Shown here: piece after piece, positions 9,748 to 18,498 of the stretch | How the letters are laid out: each line of letters starts with the position of its first letter | How positions within the stretch are numbered: the first letter of the stretch is position 1 | The notes under the pieces: generated by a model | What the model saw: only the letters and a program-made list of their open reading frames with translations | The model's database searches: none | Told to the model about the DNA's origin: nothing | Program-made: the position numbers and the translations under genes | NCBI RefSeq assembly: GCF_900096565.1 | Contig: NZ_FMYP01000002.1 | Coordinates: 49,366-113,365 of the forward strand | DNA length: 64,000 nt | Direction of reading: 5' to 3' | Origin: Williamwhitmania taraxaci | GTDB lineage: Bacteria > Bacteroidota > Bacteroidia > Bacteroidales > Williamwhitmaniaceae

Positions 9748-9777
9748 AAAAAGCAGCAAGGATTCGTCTTGCTGCTT
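9748..9777 (-). terminator. Intrinsic terminator of the fabH-like gene
   Basis: AAGCAGCAAG pairs with CTTGCTGCTT across a 7-base loop. The minus-strand transcript continues into a short U-tract. It lies 24 bases beyond the fabH-like stop. Confidence 0.8.
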
Positions 9778-9800
9778 TTATTCTCCCTTATAAAATCTAT

Positions 9801-10766
9801 TTACATTTCCAATATTGTGCCAGCATAGCTAAGTCCTCCGCCAAAACCAAACAATAGAATTTTATCTCCCATTTTCACTTTTCCAGTGCGTATTCCTTGA
9901 TAAAAGGCAAGTGGAATTGAGGCGGAGGAGGTGTTGCCAAACAGCTGAATGCTTTCCAACGTTTTTTCCCTGCCAATACCTATGTTACTTCCAATGGCCT
10001 CAATAATTCGCATGTTTGCACTATGGGGAATAAACCAATCTATCTCTTCGATAGTAAGGTTGTTTATAACCAAAAGCTCTTTAATCTTCTCTGAGATAGT
10101 TGTTACCGCCCATTTAAAAACGGCCTTTCCATTTTGAACTAACTTGCGACTATCGATGACATGTTCTCCATTAATTATGTTGGAGAGGTGTGTCATATAA
10201 AGGTCTTTCCCACCTTCGCCATTGGTGCCTGTAATGCCTCTATAAAATTTTCCATTGGTGCCGTTCTCAACTATTGCTACCCCGGCTCCATCACCAAACA
10301 GAATACAAGAAGTACGATCGGTGAAATCGGTTATCTTTGTTAAGGTTTCACCTCCAAAGACTAGGATCTTTTTACACATACCCGAGTCTATGAAACTCTG
10401 CGCCATGATCAATCCGTAAACCCATCCGGCACTAGCAGCCGAAATGTCTATTGCCCCCGCATTTTTAAGACCCAGCTGATGTGTAACCTGACTGGCAACG
10501 CTTGGGAATATCTGATCAGGTGTTATGGTGGCAACAATAACAAAATCAATATCGGCTAGCGATCCACTGTTCTCTTTTTCGAGCAGGCGAGCTGCTGCCA
10601 CGCAGAGATCGGAGGTAAATTCAGTTTCTGATGCGTAATGTCTTTCCTTTATACCAGTGCGAGATACAATCCACTCGTCGTTCGTTTCAATAGTTTTTTC
10701 GAAGTCTTGGTTAGTAACCAGTTTTGCAGGGGCATAGGCCGAAATTGCTGATATTTTTGCGTTCAT
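9801..10766 (-). CDS. FabH-like 3-oxoacyl-ACP synthase III with Ser at the catalytic Cys position
   Basis: A thiolase-fold KAS III protein of 321 residues from the ATG at 10766; an in-frame ATG at 10787 would add 7. N-terminal ETNDEWIVSRTGIKERH and C-terminal GFGGGLSYAG are typical FabH. The catalytic His (IPHSAN) and Asn (GNTSSAS) are present, but the nucleophile motif reads DISAASAGW where FabH has AACxGF. The codon at 10431-10433 is AGT (Ser), residue 112, the number of Cys112 in E. coli FabH. Ser-type KAS III enzymes are known (DpsC in daunorubicin synthesis), so it may be an acyltransferase or altered starter enzyme rather than the housekeeping FabH. It is monocistronic, with its own promoter box and terminator. 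Confidence 0.88.
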   Translation of the reverse strand: MNAKISAISAYAPAKLVTNQDFEKTIETNDEWIVSRTGIKERHYASETEFTSDLCVAAARLLEKENSGSLADIDFVIVATITPDQIFPSVASQVTHQLGLKNAGAIDISAASAGWVYGLIMAQSFIDSGMCKKILVFGGETLTKITDFTDRTSCILFGDGAGVAIVENGTNGKFYRGITGTNGEGGKDLYMTHLSNIINGEHVIDSRKLVQNGKAVFKWAVTTISEKIKELLVINNLTIEEIDWFIPHSANMRIIEAIGSNIGIGREKTLESIQLFGNTSSASIPLAFYQGIRTGKVKMGDKILLFGFGGGLSYAGTILEM

Positions 10767-11156
10767 GGTGACTCTTGTTTGTGGCATGTATAATTTTCGG
10801 GTTCAAATATAGTTTTAGTTTATTACTATGCTGATGGCAGATAATTAATGGATTATGAATAATTACTACAATAATGGTTACAGATTGTAAGTTGTTTAGC
10901 CAGCATGGGGTATTTGTTAACAACTCAATCGATTTCTAAAGTTACTATTTGATAGATTATTTTGTTCTCTAGGAATTAAAATGCATTTTAATGTTTTGAA
11001 TAATAGATATATACGTTAAATTTTGTAGTGTGGGGTACTAATTTATTAGGAAATAGTGAAAACAAATTCTTATTTTCGGTGTCGATTTGTTCTGTTATTA
11101 AAAATTGTAAGCAAGTAAATTACCCAACAGAAGGAAAACCCTAAAAATCAATCCCC
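10767..11156. other. Divergent intergenic region, fabH-like / adenylate kinase
   Basis: About 390 AT-rich bases between divergent genes. Apart from the minus-strand -7 box at 10804-10811, only an imperfect TTATTTTCG near 11070 resembles a plus-strand promoter. No small gene, repeat or RNA structure was recognised. Confidence 0.5.
10804..10811 (-). promoter_or_regulatory. -7 box upstream of the fabH-like gene
   Basis: Minus-strand TATATTTG, an exact TAnnTTTG match, 38 bases before the chosen start. No clear -33 element. Confidence 0.5.
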
Positions 11157-12326
11157 ATGTTAAACATTGCGCTTTTTGGCCCTCCCGGTGCTGGTAAAGG
11201 AACCCAATCGGAATTCCTAATAAAAAAGTACAATCTCTTTTATATCTCTACCGGCGATTTACTTCGCAATGAGCTGGCCAACAAGACTAAACTCGGTCTT
11301 GATGCTGAGCATATTATTGCCTCCGGTGGGTTGGTGAGCGATGAAATTATCGTTCAGATTATTGAGAATACCATTACTGAAAATCCCAACGCCAATGGAT
11401 TTCTCTTCGATGGTTTTCCTCGAACCAACATACAGGCTTACATTTTAGAAGGGTTGATGATAAAGCTTAATACTTCACTCAATCGTTTAATAAGCATTAA
11501 GTTGGATGAGGAAATTTCAGTTCAACGATTGCTAAATAGAGGTATTACTTCAGGACGCAGCGACGATAACGAGACAGTTGTTCGCACGCGATTAAGGGAG
11601 TATACGGAGAAAACATTGCCTGTTCTACAGTTTTACAAGGATAAAGGGGTTTACCTAGAGGTGGATGGTAGTCAAGAAATAGGCAAGGTAACCTCCGATA
11701 TTGATGACATCATTCAATCGGAACTTTCGAAGAGTCTATTCAATATTGTTCTTTTTGGTTCGCCAGGATCGGGGCGTAGTACTCAAGGAAAAGCCATCGC
11801 CAAAGCATTTGGTTTAGAATATGTTTCTACCGGTGAAATGCTTAAGGAAGAGTTAAAAAATGATCCTGAAGTAACGCTCAAGTATTTGGAAATAATTGAG
11901 CGGGGCGAATTTGTTCCCGATGAGGTGGTTGTTCAGCTTATCGAGAAGAAATTGGCAAAGACAAAAAACGCTAAGGGCTTTTTGTTTAAAGGGTTTCCTC
12001 GAAACTTAGTTCAATCCTACATTTTAGATGGATTGCTTAAAAAGCATGGTTCTTCAGTATCTCAATGCATTGAACTGGATGTTCCGGTTCTCGAGGTTAT
12101 TCGCCGAATTGACGAGCGAAGCCATTCCACAGCCGATGTGTCCTATTACACTACCACTTCAAAAATTGTGAAGCGGTTGCAAATATATGAGAACAAAACA
12201 ATTCCAGTTATCGAAAAGTATAATCAACTCCATGAAGTCATTAAAGTGAATGGTGTTGGAACTTTAGAGGAGGTTTTTCAGCGTCTCTCGTTTGAAATCC
12301 AGAATGGAATTAAGAATATGCGATAG
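11157..12326 (+). CDS. Tandem adenylate kinase; second domain degenerate
   Basis: 389 residues made of two adenylate-kinase-like domains (about 1-190 and 195-385); a normal enzyme is about 190. Domain 1 is intact: P-loop GPPGAGKGT at 8-16, STGDLLR, FDGFPRT, and a short lid with GRSDD at 133-137. Domain 2 has the same order but changed catalytic positions: P-loop GSPGSGRST at 201-209 (Lys to Arg), FKGFPRN (Asp to Lys), STGEMLK (Arg to Lys), and SHSTADVS in place of GRSDD. It probably arose by tandem duplication, with domain 1 catalysing ATP + AMP to 2 ADP and domain 2 serving a regulatory, binding or structural role. Whether a standard single-domain adk exists elsewhere cannot be seen here. 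Confidence 0.9.
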   Translation: MLNIALFGPPGAGKGTQSEFLIKKYNLFYISTGDLLRNELANKTKLGLDAEHIIASGGLVSDEIIVQIIENTITENPNANGFLFDGFPRTNIQAYILEGLMIKLNTSLNRLISIKLDEEISVQRLLNRGITSGRSDDNETVVRTRLREYTEKTLPVLQFYKDKGVYLEVDGSQEIGKVTSDIDDIIQSELSKSLFNIVLFGSPGSGRSTQGKAIAKAFGLEYVSTGEMLKEELKNDPEVTLKYLEIIERGEFVPDEVVVQLIEKKLAKTKNAKGFLFKGFPRNLVQSYILDGLLKKHGSSVSQCIELDVPVLEVIRRIDERSHSTADVSYYTTTSKIVKRLQIYENKTIPVIEKYNQLHEVIKVNGVGTLEEVFQRLSFEIQNGIKNMR

Positions 12327-12412
12327 GCTTTTAAATACGCTTATTCGAAATGGTGGAATAAATAGATTTTTCTATCATCCTCTGATTTCAATGTTTGTAT
12401 TGGATGAATAGG

Positions 12413-12441
12413 TTTGTGCTAATGAAAAATAGTTATCTTTG
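12413..12441 (+). promoter_or_regulatory. Promoter of the TPR histidine kinase
   Basis: TTTG at 12413-12416 and TATCTTTG at 12434-12441, spaced 17 bases, resemble the Bacteroidota -33/-7 pair. It implies a leader of about 120 bases before the start at 12571. Confidence 0.5.
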
Positions 12442-12570
12442 AATCTTAAGTTGTGTTTTACACCATCTTACTAGGATCGCTTAAGCCAGAGCAATCTTAA
12501 TGTGTTTTAAATTTGCCGCAAGTATTTTTAAAATAATTGAGTCTACCTTTTGGTAAAAAGATGTGTGCAT

Positions 12571-14328
12571 ATGCGAGTACAGATTATTTTCATCTTTGTT
12601 TTTTTTATTTTAGCAGATAGTGTTTGGGCCCAAGTTGGTGCCATGCCGGAGGATAAGCGCAAAGCCGCCGTTGAACTTGTTTCTAAAGCTGAGGCTTTCA
12701 AAAATAGCGGCGATCTTAATCAAGCCGTAATGTTATACAATCAGGCGGCAAATACCTATCTTAACTATGGCCTCCAACAGCAAGCTATTGATCTATTTGA
12801 GTTAGCACTGAAATACAACCAACAGAGAGGGAATACTACGGGTGTAATTGTTTTGCTGAATCAATTGGGTATGTTGGCCTACGATCAGAATAGACCTGCC
12901 GATGCTGCTGTATACTTTTCAAAAGGAATCGATCTTGCTCGAAACACTACCCGGAAAGCAGAGGTGGTAGGCATGATGGTCAGTCTAGCGAACGTTCATC
13001 TCGATCTCAATAAGAATAATGAGGCGTTAAATTCCATTTCCGAAGCTACCACCATTGCTTCTTCCCTATACGATTTACGTCTTCTTCGTTCTTGTTACTC
13101 GGTATATAGTAAAGTTTACGACAAACTCGATAACAGGAAAAAATCGACTGAGTATTTCGAACTCTACTCGGCAATTACAAAAAAAATCCAGAAAGATGAA
13201 GTTGGACAAAAGGAACAAGAGGCAACCAAAAAGGTAGTATTGGCTAACTTGCAGGTTCAACAAGTGGTTGCAGAAAAAAAACTCACCGAAAAAGAGTTAC
13301 TCGCGAACCAGAAGAGTCTCGAAAAGGCACAAGAGATTTCGAAGGAGATGCAACTTCAGATAGAGTTGCTCAATAAGGATAGGTTGCTTAAGGAATCAAT
13401 TATTGCACAGCAGTTGCTGATGCGTCGAGTATACTTGGCTATTATTTTTGCCAGTTTGCTATTCACTGCGCTTATCTACTATTTTTACCGCGAAAAGAAG
13501 AAAGCCAACAAACTTTTGAAACAGCGAAATGAGGAGATTTTGCTGCAAAAGGGAGAGATAGAGCAGCAAGCTAAAGAGTTAGTCGTTATTAATGATCAAA
13601 AAACGAAGTTGTTTTCTATTATTGCCCACGACTTGCGAAGCCCGCTTAGTTCGCTCATTACTCTAATGAATGTCGCTAATGCTGGCATTATCTCCGATGA
13701 AGACTTTAAACATGCCATTAACGACCTAAGTGTGAATGTTACTCACACCGCTTCATTGCTCGAGAATCTGCTGAATTGGGCTCGGTGCCAAATGCAGCGG
13801 ATAAACGTTAAGATGGTTGTGTTTGAGCTGTTCGAGATTGTCGATGACAAGGTAGCCTTGGTCATAGAACCTGCAAAAAACAAGGGAATTACAGTTGTAA
13901 ATGAAGTCAATGCTAATGTAGAAGTCTATGCCGATACGGATATGATTTCGCTGGTTGTTCGTAACTTGGTGTCGAATGCCGTGAAGTTTTGTAGATCTGG
14001 CGATCGAATTTCTATTTCAACCAGTCCTTTGTTCGATGAAATTATTGTGGCGGTGAAGGATACGGGTGTTGGAATTGCACCCGAGGATATTGATAAAATA
14101 TTCGGCGATCAAATATATACCACAAGAGGAACTTCCAACGAAATGGGTACCGGCTTAGGATTGGTTCTTTCCAAGGAGTTTGTCGAACTGAATGGTGGAA
14201 GAATATGGGTCGAAAGCGAATTGGATAAAGGAACAACCTTCTTCTTTACCCTAAAAGCAAAGCCTGAAAATGCCGATGGCAAATCGAATGCAGAGTCGAT
14301 AGTTGGACAAGAACCTTCCTTGTCGTAA
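12571..14328 (+). CDS. TPR-containing sensor histidine kinase
   Basis: 585 residues from the ATG at 12571; a TTG 21 bases upstream is in frame but unlikely. A signal peptide (residues 1-21, ending VWA) precedes periplasmic TPR repeats (about 30-205), a coiled coil (210-280), one membrane helix (about 286-305) and a second coiled coil. A HisKA domain follows with phospho-acceptor His353 in IIAHDLRSPLSS. The HATPase domain has NLVSNAVKF (N box), DTGVGI (G1) and GTGLGL (G2). This TPR architecture is common in Bacteroidota. No response regulator gene is adjacent, so its partner is unknown. The ligand for the TPR region cannot be predicted. Confidence 0.9.
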   Translation: MRVQIIFIFVFFILADSVWAQVGAMPEDKRKAAVELVSKAEAFKNSGDLNQAVMLYNQAANTYLNYGLQQQAIDLFELALKYNQQRGNTTGVIVLLNQLGMLAYDQNRPADAAVYFSKGIDLARNTTRKAEVVGMMVSLANVHLDLNKNNEALNSISEATTIASSLYDLRLLRSCYSVYSKVYDKLDNRKKSTEYFELYSAITKKIQKDEVGQKEQEATKKVVLANLQVQQVVAEKKLTEKELLANQKSLEKAQEISKEMQLQIELLNKDRLLKESIIAQQLLMRRVYLAIIFASLLFTALIYYFYREKKKANKLLKQRNEEILLQKGEIEQQAKELVVINDQKTKLFSIIAHDLRSPLSSLITLMNVANAGIISDEDFKHAINDLSVNVTHTASLLENLLNWARCQMQRINVKMVVFELFEIVDDKVALVIEPAKNKGITVVNEVNANVEVYADTDMISLVVRNLVSNAVKFCRSGDRISISTSPLFDEIIVAVKDTGVGIAPEDIDKIFGDQIYTTRGTSNEMGTGLGLVLSKEFVELNGGRIWVESELDKGTTFFFTLKAKPENADGKSNAESIVGQEPSLS

Positions 14329-14634
14329 GGATTTGGCCTAAGGTCTTAGATCGATTGCTCTAAGAAGATTGATTAGTCTCGCAAATGCGCATGAGTTATT
14401 TCGAGATTTACCTTGGTGATTTACTAGGCAACTTGTACCTTTCCGCCGATAGATTACCCTGCAATATGGACTTACCATAAAAATCAAGTTTCCGTGGTGT
14501 CGTGTCCTAAACCTTACTTAAAAACAGCACCCATTTTCGATCAGGAATAGAGCTGGCTCTGCGTGCAGTTTTTTACAGTTGACATTTTGCTCCACATAAC
14601 TCGTTCTCGCACGCTTGCAATAGAGAGGCAATGG
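14329..14634. other. Gene-free stretch between convergent genes
   Basis: 306 bases separate the kinase stop from the membrane protein stop. A 7-pair hairpin (TCTTAGA/TCTAAGA, 14344-14365) without a T-tract may be a weak terminator. Nothing else was recognised. Confidence 0.5.
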
Positions 14635-16698
14635 TTAGTATATGGAGATGGATACTTCATCGTAGCAAAATTCTTTCTTATCACTATTCCAAAGAAAAAC
14701 AGTGTAACGGTTTGGTTTTCCTGTGTTGGTATAATGTATGGCTGGTAAAATATAGGAGATCGATCTCCATTTTCCTGCATCTTGTTCATTTAACTCGATG
14801 GAGAATGCATATTGGCTTACCGATTTATTGCCTACTTCGTAATTGGCAATAAACAATATCTTACCCTCTTTTTCATTGGAGAAGAAGTTGGCTTTAAAAA
14901 CCGGATAAATCGATTGCAACGACTTAAGTGTTGAGTCGGTTAGGGTAAAGTTTAAACTCCATTCGTTATTTTGGGCGGTATAGCCCACATTGTTTGCTGT
15001 GTCTAATGGATTGCTTTTCGATACTAAATTACCCCAATAGCTTTCGGGTAGGTCGTCAAAGTTTATAGTGCTGTGCAGTTTTGGTACTCGTTTGGTTAAT
15101 CCAAGCAAATCCCATGGCTGCTGCTTTTTTGTTGGCACTGTCTTCCTAAGGACAGTTAGGTGATCGTTTCCTCCAACTCTCACTGTTTGTTCCAATAGTT
15201 CAGGGTAGGTCTGTAGCAATTCAGGATATAGCATACAGTTCTGAACCACAATGTAGTCGTATTTCCAATTTATTGCATTTTGAATTTCTTCTCGATTGGA
15301 ACCTAATATGGCGAACCCTTTCCGCCGCATGTGGACAAAGGCATTGTTTGGGGTTTGTGATTCCAAAACCAGAATGATTGCCTCTTTTGAAATGTTTAAG
15401 CTATCGAGCAACTGCTTTGAATCGGCGAAATCTTGGACTAAAACTTCTGTTTTATCCCAAATGGCGGTTTGCTGTCTGCTTTTAACACGCTTATGGGCAT
15501 CGCGCTGAAATAATCCAATAAATATGCATACTACTACTATGCTTATTGTTTTTTGGATCTTCGACTTAATTCGAAATTGCCCCGATAGGTATCCTACGAG
15601 AAGGATAATTGGGAGGAAAAAAGAATCCAGAAAGTAGTAGTCGTGGTATTGAAATTGCTTAGCCATGAGCAATGAATAGAGGATGGAACCAACGCTTGCA
15701 ATTAAAATCTGAAATCCAAATTTATTCCTCAAGGAATCTTTCTCGCGTCCCTTGACTATAACCATGATGACACTTGCTAGGGTCAACCCTAGTAAAAACA
15801 GGTAGTGGTAACTTGTAAAGAAGTGGTTGCCCCATCTATTGATAACCTCGGAAAGGAGCAATTTAAATTGTGCAAATGATTCGGTATATGATAGGAGATT
15901 TAAGAAGATAGAACCGTTTAGGCTTCGGAGGTGCTGGTTGTAAAGAAAGTATCCAAAGATTAAGAGTATGGAAGTAAGGAATCCAATGCATTTTCGTATG
16001 TCGATCTTTCTTCTTAGAATAAAATAGAAGCTCTCTTGGCATATTACGGCAAAGAGAAAGATAGCAAAAGGCGTTCGAGCTAGTGTTGCAAGCGTGAAGA
16101 AAACTAATGCTAACAGAAAGTGGCGGTTTTTGGCTCCCTTAAGATGAATTACGTAGAAGTAGTAACCAATTATGGCATTGGCCAACGACGGTATGGTAGG
16201 GAGGAACGTCGCTTGGTAATATAGAAAAACTGGTGAAAGCATTGCAAATGCTACTGCCGCAAAGGGCGCAAGAAAATTTTTGGATATTTCACGAGTTAGT
16301 AGAAACAGGAAGATCAATCCTACAAGGCTGTATAGCAAAAGGTATATTCTCATCCAAAAGGGTGATGTGGATCCGGTTATTCCCATCAAAAGGGCTGGAA
16401 TATAGGCATGGATTGGGAAATCGGCACTGGTGACTCCTGTAGGATATGGGTGGGCGAAATTGTTTGGAAACTGCTTGTTGAGGTTGTAGGTTTGGGGATG
16501 GAAGAAATCGTAACCGTTTTCGGTAAAACCAAGTGCAAGCGCGTATTGATCGGCCTGAGCCCATGCATGAATATAGGACGGATACGTTTTTATTTCATTT
16601 CGGTGGTAATGAAAGGAGATGGTGATAAGAAATACTGAGAGAATGGTAATCGAGAGCCATTTGAACTTTTTTGTTCCAGTTGCTGAATCCATAGCCAT
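14635..16698 (-). CDS. GT-C-like membrane glycosyltransferase
   Basis: A 687-residue polytopic protein. After a first helix (about 15-31) comes HAWAQADQYALAL with FFHPQ, resembling the first extracytoplasmic loop of GT39/ArnT-like enzymes, where acidic residues lie near the lipid-phosphate sugar donor. About ten further hydrophobic segments run to residue 400, followed by a soluble extracytoplasmic region of about 290 residues. The last 120 residues look like a small beta-sandwich (SYWGNLVSK and later strands). It probably transfers a sugar from a polyprenyl-phosphate donor to an envelope acceptor, but the Asp motif is imperfect, so the family is likely rather than certain. It is monocistronic. 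Confidence 0.65.
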   Translation of the reverse strand: MAMDSATGTKKFKWLSITILSVFLITISFHYHRNEIKTYPSYIHAWAQADQYALALGFTENGYDFFHPQTYNLNKQFPNNFAHPYPTGVTSADFPIHAYIPALLMGITGSTSPFWMRIYLLLYSLVGLIFLFLLTREISKNFLAPFAAVAFAMLSPVFLYYQATFLPTIPSLANAIIGYYFYVIHLKGAKNRHFLLALVFFTLATLARTPFAIFLFAVICQESFYFILRRKIDIRKCIGFLTSILLIFGYFLYNQHLRSLNGSIFLNLLSYTESFAQFKLLLSEVINRWGNHFFTSYHYLFLLGLTLASVIMVIVKGREKDSLRNKFGFQILIASVGSILYSLLMAKQFQYHDYYFLDSFFLPIILLVGYLSGQFRIKSKIQKTISIVVVCIFIGLFQRDAHKRVKSRQQTAIWDKTEVLVQDFADSKQLLDSLNISKEAIILVLESQTPNNAFVHMRRKGFAILGSNREEIQNAINWKYDYIVVQNCMLYPELLQTYPELLEQTVRVGGNDHLTVLRKTVPTKKQQPWDLLGLTKRVPKLHSTINFDDLPESYWGNLVSKSNPLDTANNVGYTAQNNEWSLNFTLTDSTLKSLQSIYPVFKANFFSNEKEGKILFIANYEVGNKSVSQYAFSIELNEQDAGKWRSISYILPAIHYTNTGKPNRYTVFLWNSDKKEFCYDEVSISIY

Positions 16699-16713
16699 GT
16701 GTCAAAATGAACT

Positions 16714-16721
16714 CAAAACTA
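16714..16721 (-). promoter_or_regulatory. -7 box upstream of the GT-C-like gene
   Basis: Minus-strand TAGTTTTG, a TAnnTTTG match, 16 bases before the start. It would give a very short leader. Confidence 0.4.
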
Positions 16722-16775
16722 GTAAAATTTAGCCGAGCATTTTCCTTCTTTTTTTGCAAAACTGTATTTACTATG

Positions 16776-16819
16776 AAAAAGGAAAGAGTCTCATATCCAT
16801 TGAGACTCTTTCCTTTTTT
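16776..16819. terminator. Strong terminator after the M64 gene
   Basis: A perfect 13-pair stem (GGAAAGAGTCTCA with its complement) and 7-base loop, flanked by A5 and T6, so it can work in either direction. It lies just past the M64 stop at 16826. Confidence 0.85.
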
Positions 16820-16825
16820 GACTGT

Positions 16826-18298
16826 CTACTTGCTGTATTGATCGATTACTTGCTGAATACTTCGCTGGCATACCTTGCAGAACACCTGATGCCTAGTATA
16901 CATTATGCAATCAATTTGAGAGCGATATAGACCTTTGGGGGTATATCCGGCACCTTCGAAAGCACCAACAACATCACGGTATTTTTCTTTCGAAAAGAGT
17001 TCATCCTCCTGATTCATTTGGCGGATAAACAGATTTTCCATTATGTTTTCGGGAACTTTAGCGTTACGTAAACTATCGCGCACTTTCTGAATTCCATATC
17101 CGAATTTATCAAACTCCTCTTTATTCCACGGAGTTGGGATGGGGGTCGTCGCGGAAACTAATTCTTTCCATTTCAGATTTGGCTTGTCAAGTAGCGCCGT
17201 AATATTTGGTTCCCATGGTTCCACGGATATGTTTGGAGCCTCATACGAAACACTGCTTGTATAGTATTCGTCGGCTAAGGCGGCCATGTGATGTCCCATT
17301 TCATGGATCATAATGTATTCCGAAAACTTATTATCGGCTGCTACGGTTGTGTATAGATTGTATATTCCACCTCCGCCGTAGTTCTTTTCGTTAATCAGAA
17401 TAACCATGAATTCGTATGGAACAGCCGAAGCTACATCGCGGATAGTTTTATTGTCGTAGCTGAGGGCATATCGTTCCGAATCGAACGTGCTGTAGCGAAC
17501 CGATAGTGGGGATCGCTTATTTATTCCAAAGTGTGGACGGCTAACGCCACTTTCGTCGGCAGGGGTCTCCACCGCTCTAATATTAATGTCCTGAACTCTT
17601 GTTCTAAACGGTTCTGCATTCATTAGGGATGCGGAAAGTCGCTTTGCATCGGCTCGGAATTTTGCCATTTCGGCCTTTGAGTAGCCGTCGCCTAGGATAA
17701 CGATATCGAGTTTATCGGCAGCAGGGCCATTCACTTGAATTGCATCAACAACTTCTGTTGCTTTTCGGTCGGCCGGATTCACAAGTCGCGACGAAGGATC
17801 AACGGTTGTTGTAAATATGGTTTCGAATTTGTTAAGGGTATTCCGTTTTTTAATTTTAACGATGATCGGGTTTAATGGCCATGGGAATCGTAAAGATTCG
17901 TGAAATGTTCCGTATTGTGATTCTGCTTCCGGTGTTGTTTGCCATTCACCAAAAATGCTTGCATATCCGCGGGAGTAGAGTAGGGCTTTCGATGCAGCAT
18001 CGATAACTTCGAATAGGTAAGGCCCAAGTTCCAACTTGTCAATCAGAATTTTGCTACTACCTGCCCAAGGCCCATCCGATAAGGCCTGATCGATGGCAAA
18101 ACTCTCGGTTTTGGCGTTTCCTGTGTGGAAATAGTCCAGCCGCATGGTTTTAGGCGTAAAGAATGTTTCGAAGGAAACATCACCTTGGTTTACCACTGTA
18201 ATAGAATCGACGAATTGGGCTGATTCTGTTACGGTTTTTGGTTTTGAATTGCAACTGAAAAGCAAGGTGCTTGCTGCGATTATCAATATTTTATACAT
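16826..18298 (-). CDS. M64-family metallopeptidase lipoprotein
   Basis: 490 residues from the ATG at 18298. The longer reading would begin with TTG at 18325, whereas 18298 gives a lipoprotein signal with lipobox LLFSC. An N-terminal beta domain of about 150 residues matches the M64 N-domain layout. The catalytic domain has VILGDGYS near its start and the zinc motif HEMGHHMAALADEY. M64 includes the Clostridium ramosum IgA peptidase, and Bacteroidota carry many relatives of unknown substrate. Several Cys near the C-terminus (CIMYTRHQVFCKVCQ) may form disulfides or a metal site. Probably displayed on the outer membrane for protein breakdown. Confidence 0.88.
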   Translation of the reverse strand: MYKILIIAASTLLFSCNSKPKTVTESAQFVDSITVVNQGDVSFETFFTPKTMRLDYFHTGNAKTESFAIDQALSDGPWAGSSKILIDKLELGPYLFEVIDAASKALLYSRGYASIFGEWQTTPEAESQYGTFHESLRFPWPLNPIIVKIKKRNTLNKFETIFTTTVDPSSRLVNPADRKATEVVDAIQVNGPAADKLDIVILGDGYSKAEMAKFRADAKRLSASLMNAEPFRTRVQDINIRAVETPADESGVSRPHFGINKRSPLSVRYSTFDSERYALSYDNKTIRDVASAVPYEFMVILINEKNYGGGGIYNLYTTVAADNKFSEYIMIHEMGHHMAALADEYYTSSVSYEAPNISVEPWEPNITALLDKPNLKWKELVSATTPIPTPWNKEEFDKFGYGIQKVRDSLRNAKVPENIMENLFIRQMNQEDELFSKEKYRDVVGAFEGAGYTPKGLYRSQIDCIMYTRHQVFCKVCQRSIQQVIDQYSK

Positions 18299-18498
18299 AG
18301 GTTTGGGGGTTGATTTCGCGTACAAGGTAAAAAAGTTTCAGGTAGAATAATCTCTACTAAACTGTAATTTTTTAAATGCGAATGTTGCTTTCCCTCCGTA
18401 TCTAGCGAAGTTATTATGCACCTGCTTTTATCGGATACATCTTTTTTTTATTGAAGAGTAGTTGTTTATGAGGATTTTTCGATGGCCACACTTGTAAC

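Larger units (their letters stand above)
9490..9800. other. Gene-free stretch with GH3 promoter and fabH terminator
   Basis: This 311-base gap holds the GH3 promoter box near its left end and the fabH hairpin terminator near its right end. I saw no coding potential or RNA gene in between. Confidence 0.6.

Noticed and set aside
10711..10923. Short minus-strand open frame upstream of the fabH-like gene
   Set aside because: Composition is AT-driven, it overlaps the promoter and gene start, and it has no recognisable protein features.
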